A DNA stretch of 64,000 nucleotides, from positions 1 through 64,000 of the forward strand of contig JBMZCV010000005.1 in the NCBI GenBank assembly GCA_049613665.1. Reading direction: 5' to 3'. Positions 26,883-34,693 of this stretch are shown here, piece after piece. The translations under genes were made by a program, and so were the position numbers. The stretch's first letter is position 1, and each line of letters opens with the position of its first letter. This stretch comes from JBMZCV01 sp049613665. GTDB taxonomy: Bacteria; Bacteroidota; Bacteroidia; Chitinophagales; UBA2359. A model generated the notes under the pieces. It was not told the origin of the DNA. It saw only the letters and a list, made by a program, of their open reading frames with translations, and searched no databases.

Positions 26883-28448
26883 TCAACCGTTAATTACTCC
26901 ATCTTGTTTTAATATTGCTATCTTGTTTTCGGTATAGCCCAATTCTTTTAATATAGCGGCTGTATCTTCGCCTAAAAGTGGAGCTGCCCAACCGATATTT
27001 TGTGCTTCTCCTTCTATTTTTATCGGATTGCCAATGCTTTTGATATTTCCATAAGCCAGATGTTCATGTTCTACAAACATATTTCTAGCTGTCAAATGTT
27101 TATCTTTGCTTACTGCTGCCAAATCGTGGATAGCTGTTAGACATATATCTTCATTTTCCATCAACAATAGCCATTCCGTTTGTGTTTTGCTACGAAAAAG
27201 TAGCGTCAATTCATTTTTTATAGCTTCTAAATTTTGGGCATTTCCTAGAGCCATATTCACCCAATCTAAACGGTTTACCTTTTCGCAAAATCTTTTCCAA
27301 AACTTAGGCTCTAATGCTCCCAAAGCTACAAATTTGCCATCATTGCATTCATATACATTATAGTTGGGCAGAGCTCCTGAGAGTACATTTTCGCCACGCT
27401 TTGCTGTTTTTCCTGTTGCCTGAAATTCGGCATATTGCAAGCTCATAAATGGCAAACTAGCATCAAGCATCGACAAATCAATATAACTGCCTTTGCCTGT
27501 GCGTTCTCGCTGATATAAGGCCAGCAAACAAGCCGATAACGTGCTATAAGAACCGCCTGCAATATCCGCAATTTGGACAGATGGTATCACTGGCTGACTA
27601 TTTTTTTGTCCTGTGGCATGTAAAATTCCTGCTCGGCCAATATAGTTCAAATCGTGGCCAGCTTCCTGAGCATATGGCCCACTTTGTCCATAGCCTGTTA
27701 GCGAAATATAAATGATTTGAGGGTTGATTTTAGAAATACTTGCATAATCCAAACCTAGTTTTTTCATCACTCCAGGCCGAAACGATTCCACTAAAACATC
27801 TGCTTTTTTGAGCAACTCTAAGCAAATTTCCTTGCCACTTGTTTGTCGCAAATCAAGGCAAAGGCTGCGTTTCGAGCGATTGATAGCCAAATAATAAGCA
27901 GATTGTTGATTAATAAAAGGCGGATAGTTTCTGATATCGTCAGGAGACTCTGGGTGTTCTATTTTGATAATTTCTGCTCCCATATCGGCCAACAACATTG
28001 TAGCTAAAGGGGCTGGCAAAAGACGGCTAAAATCTATAACACAAATATCTTTCAAAGGGCCTGCCAATGGCTTGCGACTTTCTTGCGAAACTTGCTGTTT
28101 TTGGGAGCTGTCAGTAGGTAGCTCACTCGCCGATAATTTGCGAAACATTTTGCTAAATGCCAACATAGCCATTATATTACTCACTTGGATTTTTCCTGTC
28201 ATAAAAGCTTGCTGTGCATTCAAATGACCTAGTTCGATAGCAACATAAACCTTACTGCTTGTTGTTATAACACAATCTGCCTTTCCAAACAGTCCTATTT
28301 TGCTACTACATATTTCATTTTGTATCTGTACTGTAAAATAGGATTTAGCAGTCTCATCAAATTTGAAATGAAAAGTGCCGCTATAATTTTTCGCTTTTTC
28401 ACTACGAAAACGCTGCGGTAAATGGGCAAAAATATCTTGTATATTCAT
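26883..28448 (-). CDS. Alpha-methylacyl-CoA racemase (CaiB/BaiF family) fused to an N-terminal SCP2 domain
   Basis: A 521-residue protein in two parts. Residues 1-104 look like a sterol carrier protein 2 (SCP2) domain: GTFHFKF, KADCVITTSSKVYVAI, NAQQAFMTGKIQVSNI. Residues 130-521 are a CaiB/BaiF protein (CVIDFSRLLPAPLATMLLADMGAEIIKIE). The catalytic positions known for Mycobacterium racemase (His126, Asp156, Glu241) are matched with the same spacing by His265 (GHDLNY), Asp295 (ADIAGGS) and Glu380 (GALEPKF). This favours racemase over formyl-CoA transferase. It should epimerise 2-methyl-branched acyl-CoA thioesters, with SCP2 perhaps binding the lipid. It is a lone gene with no beta-oxidation genes adjacent. 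Domain calls are good; the substrate is inference. Confidence 0.9.
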   Translation of the reverse strand: MNIQDIFAHLPQRFRSEKAKNYSGTFHFKFDETAKSYFTVQIQNEICSSKIGLFGKADCVITTSSKVYVAIELGHLNAQQAFMTGKIQVSNIMAMLAFSKMFRKLSASELPTDSSQKQQVSQESRKPLAGPLKDICVIDFSRLLPAPLATMLLADMGAEIIKIEHPESPDDIRNYPPFINQQSAYYLAINRSKRSLCLDLRQTSGKEICLELLKKADVLVESFRPGVMKKLGLDYASISKINPQIIYISLTGYGQSGPYAQEAGHDLNYIGRAGILHATGQKNSQPVIPSVQIADIAGGSYSTLSACLLALYQRERTGKGSYIDLSMLDASLPFMSLQYAEFQATGKTAKRGENVLSGALPNYNVYECNDGKFVALGALEPKFWKRFCEKVNRLDWVNMALGNAQNLEAIKNELTLLFRSKTQTEWLLLMENEDICLTAIHDLAAVSKDKHLTARNMFVEHEHLAYGNIKSIGNPIKIEGEAQNIGWAAPLLGEDTAAILKELGYTENKIAILKQDGVING

Positions 28449-28541
28449 TAGGTTTTATTGATAAATGATAGTAAATGTAGAAAACTTAACGCTTTTGAAA
28501 CAAGCAAGCTATTATTTGGGCAAGCTGCTAAAATGATTGAT

Positions 28542-28661
28542 TTATCTAAATGTACTTTTTTTTCTTATCAGTTTGTATATATCTTGCGTTTTGTCGATAT
28601 ATAAAAATTCTCCTTCAATGATTTTTTCAAATGTTTGTATGCCTAATGGGTATGATTTCAT
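28542..28661 (-). pseudogene. N-terminal remnant of an AAA-ATPase-like / PD-(D/E)xK (PF09820-type) protein
   Basis: Thirty-nine codons read MKSYPLGIQTFEKIIEGEF followed by LYIDKTQDIYKLIRKKSTF, then a stop. This is the characteristic start of the large Bacteroidota family of AAA-ATPase-like proteins with a C-terminal nuclease fold, which normally continues with a Walker-type SRPRRFGKS segment and about 500 residues. Only the start survives. It lies between the racemase gene and the PARIS-like cassette, and supports decay or replacement of accessory genes in this gap. The remaining parts of 28449-28984 hold only the cassette promoter. Confidence 0.75.
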
Positions 28662-28876
28662 GACTTTTTTTCTTTTGTAGCGAAAAAGGTAAGGTTTTTT
28701 TGTGGTATTTGCAATAAAGTCAATTTTATTTTTCTTTTACACTTCTTGTTAAAAAAACTATATGCAGGCAGTATTTCTATTCAAAGTTTGAATACTACTA
28801 TAAATTATAACATTTGGATTAAGTAAACAGAAAATGAAAAGTGTTTTTAAAATGCCTTTTACTTAAACAGTAACTA

Positions 28877-28908
28877 TTTGTTTTTATAAAAGAAAAATTA
28901 TATCTTGC
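28877..28908 (+). promoter_or_regulatory. Promoter of the AAA-DUF4435 cassette
   Basis: TTTG at 28877-28880, a 20-bp spacer, then TATCTTGC at 28901-28908, close to the Bacteroidota TTTG-N20-TAnnTTTG form. The expected start is near 28915, leaving a 70-bp leader. The -7 and leader sequences recur upstream of the broken copy at 42450-42949. Confidence 0.6.
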
Positions 28909-28984
28909 AACAAAAGAGGAAAACAATACTTTTTCTTCTTGTGTTTTTTTATAACTATTAGCGTTTTTCTAAAAAAAAGAAAAA

Positions 28985-29992
28985 ATGATAACTTATTTTA
29001 AGGTAACAAACCTAAATGGAAAAGGTGAAAAAGGCAATTTTGAGTTTCATTGCCATGAAGATTTGAATATTTTTACTGGCCAAAATGGCTGTGGAAAAAC
29101 TACGCTTTTGAAATTGTTGTGGTATGTTTATAAGGGTAAACAAGATTCATTTGAAAAAGCTAAAAGAGATGTAATCTTTGACAAATGTACTATTTGTTTT
29201 GGGGGAGAAATAGTTTTAGAAATAAACCGTAAAAAAGCTAATTTTATTTTAAAACAAAATGGAAAAGAAGTAAACGATGCAAAATATTTCCGAAATTCTA
29301 TTTTTTTTCCAACATTTAGGCGCATAGAAGGGAACTATCATTTTGAATATCAAGAAGAAGAACAATTGCAACGTTTAGATTTGGCATTAGATTTAATCTC
29401 TAAAAAAATGTCGCATCGTAGGCATCGTTTTGTTTGTGCCTTTTCGGTTCAAGATATAAAAGTAATTTTAACAGAAGAATATGCAAATTTATTACAAAGC
29501 GTCAAAAAGTTAGATAATATTCAAAGCGAACGTATTTTAGAAAAAACGAATAATGGTATGAATATGCCAAATATTCAAAACGTTTTGGAAGAAATAAATA
29601 AAATTGTTTTAGAAAATAATATTGCAAAGGCTAAAATACTGTCACCTTACACAAAATTGAGTCATATTGTAAACAGCCTTTTTAATGATAAAAGCGTAAA
29701 AATAAGCGAAAATATCATTTTAGGAGATGAAAAAAAGACAGCCGTTGCTGCTGAAAAACTATCGTCTGGCGAACAGCAGGTTTTAAGTTTTTTGATTTAC
29801 AATGCTTTTTCCGAAAAAACAGTTTTTTTCATAGATGAGCCAGAATTGAGTTTGCATGTTGATTGGCAAGAACGTTTATTTCCGAAATTGATGGAACAAA
29901 ACAGTAGTAATCAATTTTTTATCGCAACACATTCGCCATTTATTTATAGCAAATTTCCAGACAAAGAACACATTTTAGATAAAGAAAACTAA
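28985..29992 (+). CDS. ABC-type ATPase of a PARIS-like defence cassette (AriA-like)
   Basis: A 335-residue RecF/OLD-like ATPase. Walker A GQNGCGKTT is at 32-40, the ABC signature KLSSGEQQVL at 258-267, Walker B FFIDEPE at 281-287, and the switch histidine His316 in ATHSP. The next gene, a DUF4435 protein, starts six bases after the stop. An AAA ATPase with DUF4435 is the gene pair of the PARIS anti-phage system (AriA/AriB), in which the ATPase holds the nuclease until a phage anti-restriction protein triggers release. This ATPase looks shorter than described AriA proteins, so it may be a compact variant or a related pair. It has its own promoter. A decayed paralogue lies at 42450-42949. Confidence 0.82.
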   Translation: MITYFKVTNLNGKGEKGNFEFHCHEDLNIFTGQNGCGKTTLLKLLWYVYKGKQDSFEKAKRDVIFDKCTICFGGEIVLEINRKKANFILKQNGKEVNDAKYFRNSIFFPTFRRIEGNYHFEYQEEEQLQRLDLALDLISKKMSHRRHRFVCAFSVQDIKVILTEEYANLLQSVKKLDNIQSERILEKTNNGMNMPNIQNVLEEINKIVLENNIAKAKILSPYTKLSHIVNSLFNDKSVKISENIILGDEKKTAVAAEKLSSGEQQVLSFLIYNAFSEKTVFFIDEPELSLHVDWQERLFPKLMEQNSSNQFFIATHSPFIYSKFPDKEHILDKEN

Positions 29993-29998
29993 GAAAAA

Positions 29999-30799
29999 AT
30001 GCCCAGAAAAAATTATCTAACTGCTGATATACTTATTTCAAGATATAATAAAAGTCATTCAAAAGGATTAACAATTTTGGTTGAGGGGCCAGATGATGTT
30101 AAGATATATCGTTTATTAGAAAAATCACTTGGGAACAATATTAGTGTTTTTCCTTGTGGCGGCCGAAATACTTTACTTGAAATATTTGAGCGAAGAGCAG
30201 AGTTTAAAAACCCAAATGTTATTTTTATTGCCGATAGCGATATGTACGTTTTTTCAGAAATTCCAGCCAAATATATCAGCGATGATTTGCAATTTACAAA
30301 AGGATATAGCATTGAAAATGATTTGTATATGGATGGCCAAAAAATGTTAGATTCTGCCGTTTTGAATCACACAGAGTTAGAGAAAAAACAAGCAATTTTG
30401 ACAAGTTTGATTAAGTGGTTTGCTTTTCAAGTAGAATATCACAACAATACAGGTGCTTTTTCTTGTAAAGTAAAAGAAGTAAATTTGAATAGCACAAAAT
30501 ATATGCTTAAAAATAAAACAAATTTTGTAGCTACTTTTCTAACAAATCAAAATTATAAAGCTGCTTCAACAGCAATTTTAGAAGATTTAAAAGCAAACTA
30601 TGCTATAAAGTTGAGAGGGAAATTTTTATTTCAGATATATCAAAAGATTTTTTTGGAACAAATAGATAAAGACAGAGTAAAATATAGCGAAATGCAGCTT
30701 TTTAGTTTGTGCTTTAATACGGCAACTAGCGAAAAACAAAAAAACACAAATATCAACCGCTTTTTGCAATGGGCAGAAAAACGGTTGATAAATAGCTAG
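29999..30799 (+). CDS. DUF4435 TOPRIM-like nuclease of a PARIS-like cassette (AriB-like)
   Basis: A 266-residue protein. The TOPRIM pattern is visible: the acidic motif LVEGPDD with Glu29, and the DxD pair Asp79 and Asp81 in VIFIADSDMY. The stretch FPCGGRNTLLEIFERR between them is typical of DUF4435. The C-terminal half is helical and basic. In PARIS the DUF4435 subunit is the effector and, once freed, cuts tRNA to stop phage growth. It is cotranscribed with the ATPase upstream and ends 22 bp from the convergent mutS. Pairing with the ATPase is the main support; the trigger and target here are unknown. Confidence 0.83.
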   Translation: MPRKNYLTADILISRYNKSHSKGLTILVEGPDDVKIYRLLEKSLGNNISVFPCGGRNTLLEIFERRAEFKNPNVIFIADSDMYVFSEIPAKYISDDLQFTKGYSIENDLYMDGQKMLDSAVLNHTELEKKQAILTSLIKWFAFQVEYHNNTGAFSCKVKEVNLNSTKYMLKNKTNFVATFLTNQNYKAASTAILEDLKANYAIKLRGKFLFQIYQKIFLEQIDKDRVKYSEMQLFSLCFNTATSEKQKNTNINRFLQWAEKRLINS

Positions 30800-30821
30800 A
30801 TATTTTATTTCTCTCAAAAAA

Positions 30822-33467
30822 CTACCCCTCCTCCATCACCATTTTCTTAAACTCATTCAACTTAATCAAAGCCTCTAGCGGCGTGAGCGTATTCACATCT
30901 AAAGCATCAAGTGTATCTTTAATCTTTTTGATTTTTGGGTCTGTCACATCAAAGATATTGAGTTGAAAACGGTCTTCATCGGCTTTCGCTATGCCCTGCA
31001 AACTCGTTTTGATGTCGTCAGAAGTGTTTTTCGCCTCCAAATCGACCAAAATTTCACTCGCACGTTTGATAATCGGCTTAGGCATTCCAGCCATTTGTGC
31101 AACATGAATACCAAAACTTTTTTCGGCACTTCCTGCTATGAGCTTTCGCAAGAAAATCACTTTATTACCTATTTCTTTCGTGGCGATAGAATAGTTTTTG
31201 ATGCGTTCAAACTTGTTTGAGAGTTCTGTTAATTCGTGATAATGTGTCGCAAACAAGGTTTTAGGGCTTGCTTTTGGGTGATTGTGCAAGTATTCCGCCA
31301 AAGCCCACGCAATAGAAATACCGTCATAAGTGCTTGTTCCTCTGCCTATTTCGTCGAGCAAAATCAGACTTCGTGGCGAAATATTGTTCATAATACTTGC
31401 CGTTTCGTTCATCTCCACCATAAAAGTCGATTCGCCAGAAGAGATATTATCGGACGCACCTACACGAGTAAATATTTTATCGACCAAACCAATTGTAGCA
31501 CTCGTAGCAGGCACAAAGCTTCCCATTTGAGCCATCAACACAATCAAGGCCGTTTGTCGCAAAATCGCCGATTTACCCGACATATTTGGCCCTGTAATAA
31601 TGAGTAACTGCTCGGTTTCGCTATCCAAAAACACATCATTGGACACATACTGCTCACCCAAAGCCATTTTTTGCTCAATGACAGGATGGCGGCCAGCCTT
31701 GATATTGAGGCTCAACGAATCGTCAATAGTCGGCTTTGTATATTGGTGCAGAAACGCACTTTTCGTAAACGATAACAAACAATCGAGACGTGCAATCAGA
31801 CTAGCATTGAGCTGAATTGGACGAATATAATCGCTCAAACTCGTGATAAGACTCTCAAATAATTCGCCTTCTAAAGCCAAAATCTTTTCCTCTGCTCCAA
31901 AAATCTTTTCTTCATACACTTTCAATTCTTCGGTGATATATCGCTCCGAACTCACAAGGGTTTGTTTGCGAAGCCAAGTATCTGGCACTTTGTCTTTAAA
32001 ACGGTTTCTAACTTCCAAAAAGTAGCCGAACACATTGTTAAAGTTGATTTTCAGCGAAGTAATGCCTGTTTTTTCTATTTCTCGCTGCTGCATTTGCTCC
32101 AACAATTCTTTTCCGCTGTGCATAATGTGCCGCAATTCGTCTAGTTCTGTCGAAACGCCAGATGCTATAACATTTCCCTTATTGACAGCCACAGGTGGGT
32201 CTTCCGTCAGTTCCCTAGCTATTCGGTCTCTGATAATTTGGCACAAATGGAGTTGGTCGCCTATTTTTTGCAGTGCCTTGTGTTCACTTTCAGCACACAT
32301 TTCTTTGATAGGTTCGATAGCCTGCAAAGCCTTTCTGATTTGCCCAACTTGTCGAGGATTGATTTTACCAAGCGGCACACGAGCAATCAAACGTTCTATA
32401 TCACCAATGAGCTTAATTTGCTGGCTCATTTCTTCCGTCATTTCGCTGTGTTGCAGCATAAAATCAACTACTTCCAAACGTTCATTTATAATCCGTTTGT
32501 CACGCAAAGGCAGCACAATCCATTTTCGCAACAACCTCGCTCCCATCGGCGAAATCGTTTTGTCCAAGACTTTGAGCAAAGGCACACCGCTTTCTTGTTG
32601 GCTATCAATGAGTTCCAAATTGCGAATCGTAAACCTATCGAGCCACACATATTTTCCTTCTCTGATGCGTGACAAAGTGGCGATATGTTGCAAATTTGGG
32701 TGTTCGGTTTCCGCCAAATAATGAATGATTGCACCTGCCGCAATTGTGCCAGCTTTTAGGTTTTCTACGCCAAAACCTTTGAGCGAAGTAGTTTGAAAAT
32801 GTCGCAGCAATATTTCCCTTGTAAAATCGTAGGCAAACACCCAATCCTCGAGCGGATAAGTATAAAATTTATTCCCAAAACTGCCCTCAAAATCTTTAAG
32901 TTTGTTTTTTGCAAAAATGACTTCGGCAGGCTGCAAGCTTTGCAATAGTTTGTCGATATATTCTGTATTTCCTTCTGCCACCAAAAATTCGCCTGTCGAA
33001 ACATCAATAAAAGCGATTCCATTGGTGCTTTTTCCCAAGAAAACGGCCGCCAAATAGTTGTTCACTTTATGGTCTAGCATTTTTTCGTTCAAAGCAATGC
33101 CTGGAGTCACGATTTCGGTAACGCCTCTTTTCACTAGCTTTTTCGCTTTTTTAGGGTCTTCGAGCTGTTCGCAAATAGCCACACGAAAGCCAGCTCTTAC
33201 CAAACGTGGCAAGTACATATCTACGGCGTGATGCGGAAAACCTGCTAGTTCGACATGGCCAGCCGCACCGTTGCGTCTTTTGGTGAGCGTAATGCCCAAC
33301 ACTCGTGCCGCTTCGATAGCATCTTTGCCAAAAGTTTCGTAAAAGTCGCCCATTCTAAACAACAAAATCGCATCTGGATATTTTGCCTTAATGCCTTTAT
33401 ATTGAATCATTAAAGGCGTTTCTTTTGCTACTTTTTTCTTCGTGCCTTTTTTGCTTGGTCTTGCCAT
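30822..33467 (-). CDS. mutS: DNA mismatch repair ATPase MutS
   Basis: An 881-residue mismatch sensor. The N-terminal mismatch-binding domain carries the Phe-x-Glu signature in LFRMGDFYETFGKDA (about 35-50). The connector, core and clamp domains follow. The ATPase has Walker A GPNMSGKSAILRQ, SxFMVEMNETA, Walker B ILLDEIGRGTSTYDG, and FATHYHELTEL. The basic N-terminus (ARPSKKGTKKK) is an extra tail. Length is normal for the family. It lies between two ATPase-nuclease cassettes but is itself ordinary. A large hairpin lies just upstream at 33519-33596. Confidence 0.97.
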   Translation of the reverse strand: MARPSKKGTKKKVAKETPLMIQYKGIKAKYPDAILLFRMGDFYETFGKDAIEAARVLGITLTKRRNGAAGHVELAGFPHHAVDMYLPRLVRAGFRVAICEQLEDPKKAKKLVKRGVTEIVTPGIALNEKMLDHKVNNYLAAVFLGKSTNGIAFIDVSTGEFLVAEGNTEYIDKLLQSLQPAEVIFAKNKLKDFEGSFGNKFYTYPLEDWVFAYDFTREILLRHFQTTSLKGFGVENLKAGTIAAGAIIHYLAETEHPNLQHIATLSRIREGKYVWLDRFTIRNLELIDSQQESGVPLLKVLDKTISPMGARLLRKWIVLPLRDKRIINERLEVVDFMLQHSEMTEEMSQQIKLIGDIERLIARVPLGKINPRQVGQIRKALQAIEPIKEMCAESEHKALQKIGDQLHLCQIIRDRIARELTEDPPVAVNKGNVIASGVSTELDELRHIMHSGKELLEQMQQREIEKTGITSLKINFNNVFGYFLEVRNRFKDKVPDTWLRKQTLVSSERYITEELKVYEEKIFGAEEKILALEGELFESLITSLSDYIRPIQLNASLIARLDCLLSFTKSAFLHQYTKPTIDDSLSLNIKAGRHPVIEQKMALGEQYVSNDVFLDSETEQLLIITGPNMSGKSAILRQTALIVLMAQMGSFVPATSATIGLVDKIFTRVGASDNISSGESTFMVEMNETASIMNNISPRSLILLDEIGRGTSTYDGISIAWALAEYLHNHPKASPKTLFATHYHELTELSNKFERIKNYSIATKEIGNKVIFLRKLIAGSAEKSFGIHVAQMAGMPKPIIKRASEILVDLEAKNTSDDIKTSLQGIAKADEDRFQLNIFDVTDPKIKKIKDTLDALDVNTLTPLEALIKLNEFKKMVMEEG

Positions 33468-33518
33468 TTGTTTTTTTCTCTAAAAAAATGAAAAATTGGA
33501 GAGAAGAAATGACATAAC

Positions 33519-33596
33519 GCCCTTGTTAGTGTTATCGCCAACAAGCCACAAATGATAATATGAAATTAGTTGTTGGTGATAACACCAAACAACGGC
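33519..33596 (-). promoter_or_regulatory. Large imperfect hairpin upstream of mutS
   Basis: TGTTATCGCCAACAA (33530-33544) pairs with TTGTTGGTGATAACA (33570-33584), with one G-T exchange. Pairing extends with small bulges to 33519 and 33596. It lies 50-130 bp before the mutS ATG and could be a leader structure, an attenuator or a repeat remnant. Confidence 0.45.
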
Positions 33597-33677
33597 AAGA
33601 ATTATCATTTTTTTACTGATATTCTCAATTTGAATATTTTTGAGCAACCACTTAATATAGCAAATATGTCATTTTTC

Positions 33678-33685
33678 TATCTTTG
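33678..33685 (+). promoter_or_regulatory. Possible -7 element upstream of the SpoU methyltransferase
   Basis: TATCTTTG matches TAnnTTTG on the + strand. It is 340 bp before the methyltransferase start, with a family B repeat in between, so assignment to that gene is uncertain. Confidence 0.35.
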
Positions 33686-33827
33686 CTTATTTTTTAACAA
33701 AGCCTAAAAAATAGAAAGCGAAGATAGCAAGAATATACTGAAAAACGATAAATTTTCATGCTTTTCGCTTGCCGATTCACTAGTCATTTTGTTTCTTTGT
33801 ATCTTTACGCAAAATCATTTACAAGAA

Positions 33828-34008
33828 CAATCATTCAGACATTTCTTACAATAATTCTCGGTTTAATAGAAGAACATCTTCTGGCAAGAGAAACATACTA
33901 TTTTTCAGTTCCACAGGCTATCAAATTTGAAAATATTGGTCGCTTTAACCTAAAAAAATAGTATGTTTAAAGTTTTGTTAAAAAAATGTGTGAATGTCCG
34001 AACTACTG
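33828..34008 (+). repeat. MITE-like repeat, family B, running into the start of the methyltransferase gene
   Basis: It begins CAATCATTCAGACATTT and ends AATGTCCGAACTACTG. The core arms AAACATACTATTTTTCAG and AAAAAAATAGTATGTTTAAA are intact around ATATTGGTCGCTTTAACCT. The terminal ATGTCCGAACTA is in frame with the downstream gene and could be read as an eight-codon extension. Confidence 0.88.
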
Positions 34009-34017
34009 AAAAAAAAT

Positions 34018-34608
34018 ATGAAAAAAACAGCAAATAGCGAGTTAGATAGACTTTCGATAATAGATTTTAAGGAAGCAAATAAAAATCCTTTTGTATTGGT
34101 GTTGGACAATGTGAGAAGTTTTCACAATGTCGGTTCGGTTTTTCGCACAGCAGATGCTTTTTTACTCGAAGGCATTTATTTGTGTGGCATCACAGCACGT
34201 CCGCCACATCGTGACATTCGCAAAACGGCTTTGGGTGCGACAGAAACGGTAGCATGGCGACATTTTGAGACAACAACGGCTGCTATTCAAGATTTAAAGG
34301 CTCAAAATTATGTGATTATCGCTATTGAACAAGCACACGAAAGTATTATGTTGCAAGACATTCATTTTGAAAAATTGTTAGCTGACTTTTTCAAAAACAA
34401 TGATATTGAACTGCCTAAAGAAAAGATAAAATATGCACTTGTTTTAGGGCATGAAGTGAAAGGCGTGAGCAAAGAAGCTATGCAAATGATTGATGCGTGT
34501 ATAGAAATTCCACAGTATGGAACAAAGCATTCGTTGAATATTTCGGTGAGTGCAGGGCTTGTTATTTGGGATTTGTTGCAGAAATGGCAGGGCTTTGTGG
34601 AGAAATAA
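34018..34608 (+). CDS. SpoU/TrmH-family RNA 2'-O-methyltransferase
   Basis: A 196-residue SPOUT-fold enzyme that methylates ribose 2'-OH in tRNA or rRNA with S-adenosylmethionine. Motif 1 is LDNVRSFHNVGSVFRTADAF, motif 2 is YALVLGHEVKGVS, and motif 3 is IPQYGTKHSLNISVSAGLVIWDLL, including the conserved Asn-Ser-Val knot. The ATG at 34018 is preferred to one at 33994, because the latter lies inside the terminal repeat of a family B element. The subfamily (TrmH versus TrmL-like) cannot be fixed by eye. Confidence 0.9.
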   Translation: MKKTANSELDRLSIIDFKEANKNPFVLVLDNVRSFHNVGSVFRTADAFLLEGIYLCGITARPPHRDIRKTALGATETVAWRHFETTTAAIQDLKAQNYVIIAIEQAHESIMLQDIHFEKLLADFFKNNDIELPKEKIKYALVLGHEVKGVSKEAMQMIDACIEIPQYGTKHSLNISVSAGLVIWDLLQKWQGFVEK

Positions 34609-34625
34609 TCCCCTAATATTTTTTA

Positions 34626-34657
34626 TTTGGATAAATAAAGAAAAAAGAATATCTTTG
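34626..34657 (+). promoter_or_regulatory. Consensus Bacteroidota promoter of the ATPase-PIN cassette
   Basis: TTTG at 34626-34629, a 20-bp spacer, then TATCTTTG at 34650-34657 match TTTG-N19-21-TAnnTTTG exactly. Transcription should start near 34664, 30 bp before the ATPase ATG. Confidence 0.75.
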
Positions 34658-34693
34658 AGACACTTGTTTTTCAATAGAATAATAAATTAGAAA

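Noticed and set aside
26883..28448. Formyl-CoA or carnitine CoA-transferase
   Set aside because: The His265/Asp295/Glu380 spacing equals that of the racemase catalytic residues, and GHDLNY and GALEPKF are racemase-type strings.
32035..32721. 228-codon open frame antisense to mutS
   Set aside because: mutS is complete and canonical on the other strand, and the antisense product has no recognisable domain.
33758..33961. 67-codon open frame upstream of the methyltransferase
   Set aside because: Its second half is the family B repeat; a similar product appears from the repeat at 46834-47031, so both are translations of the repeat.
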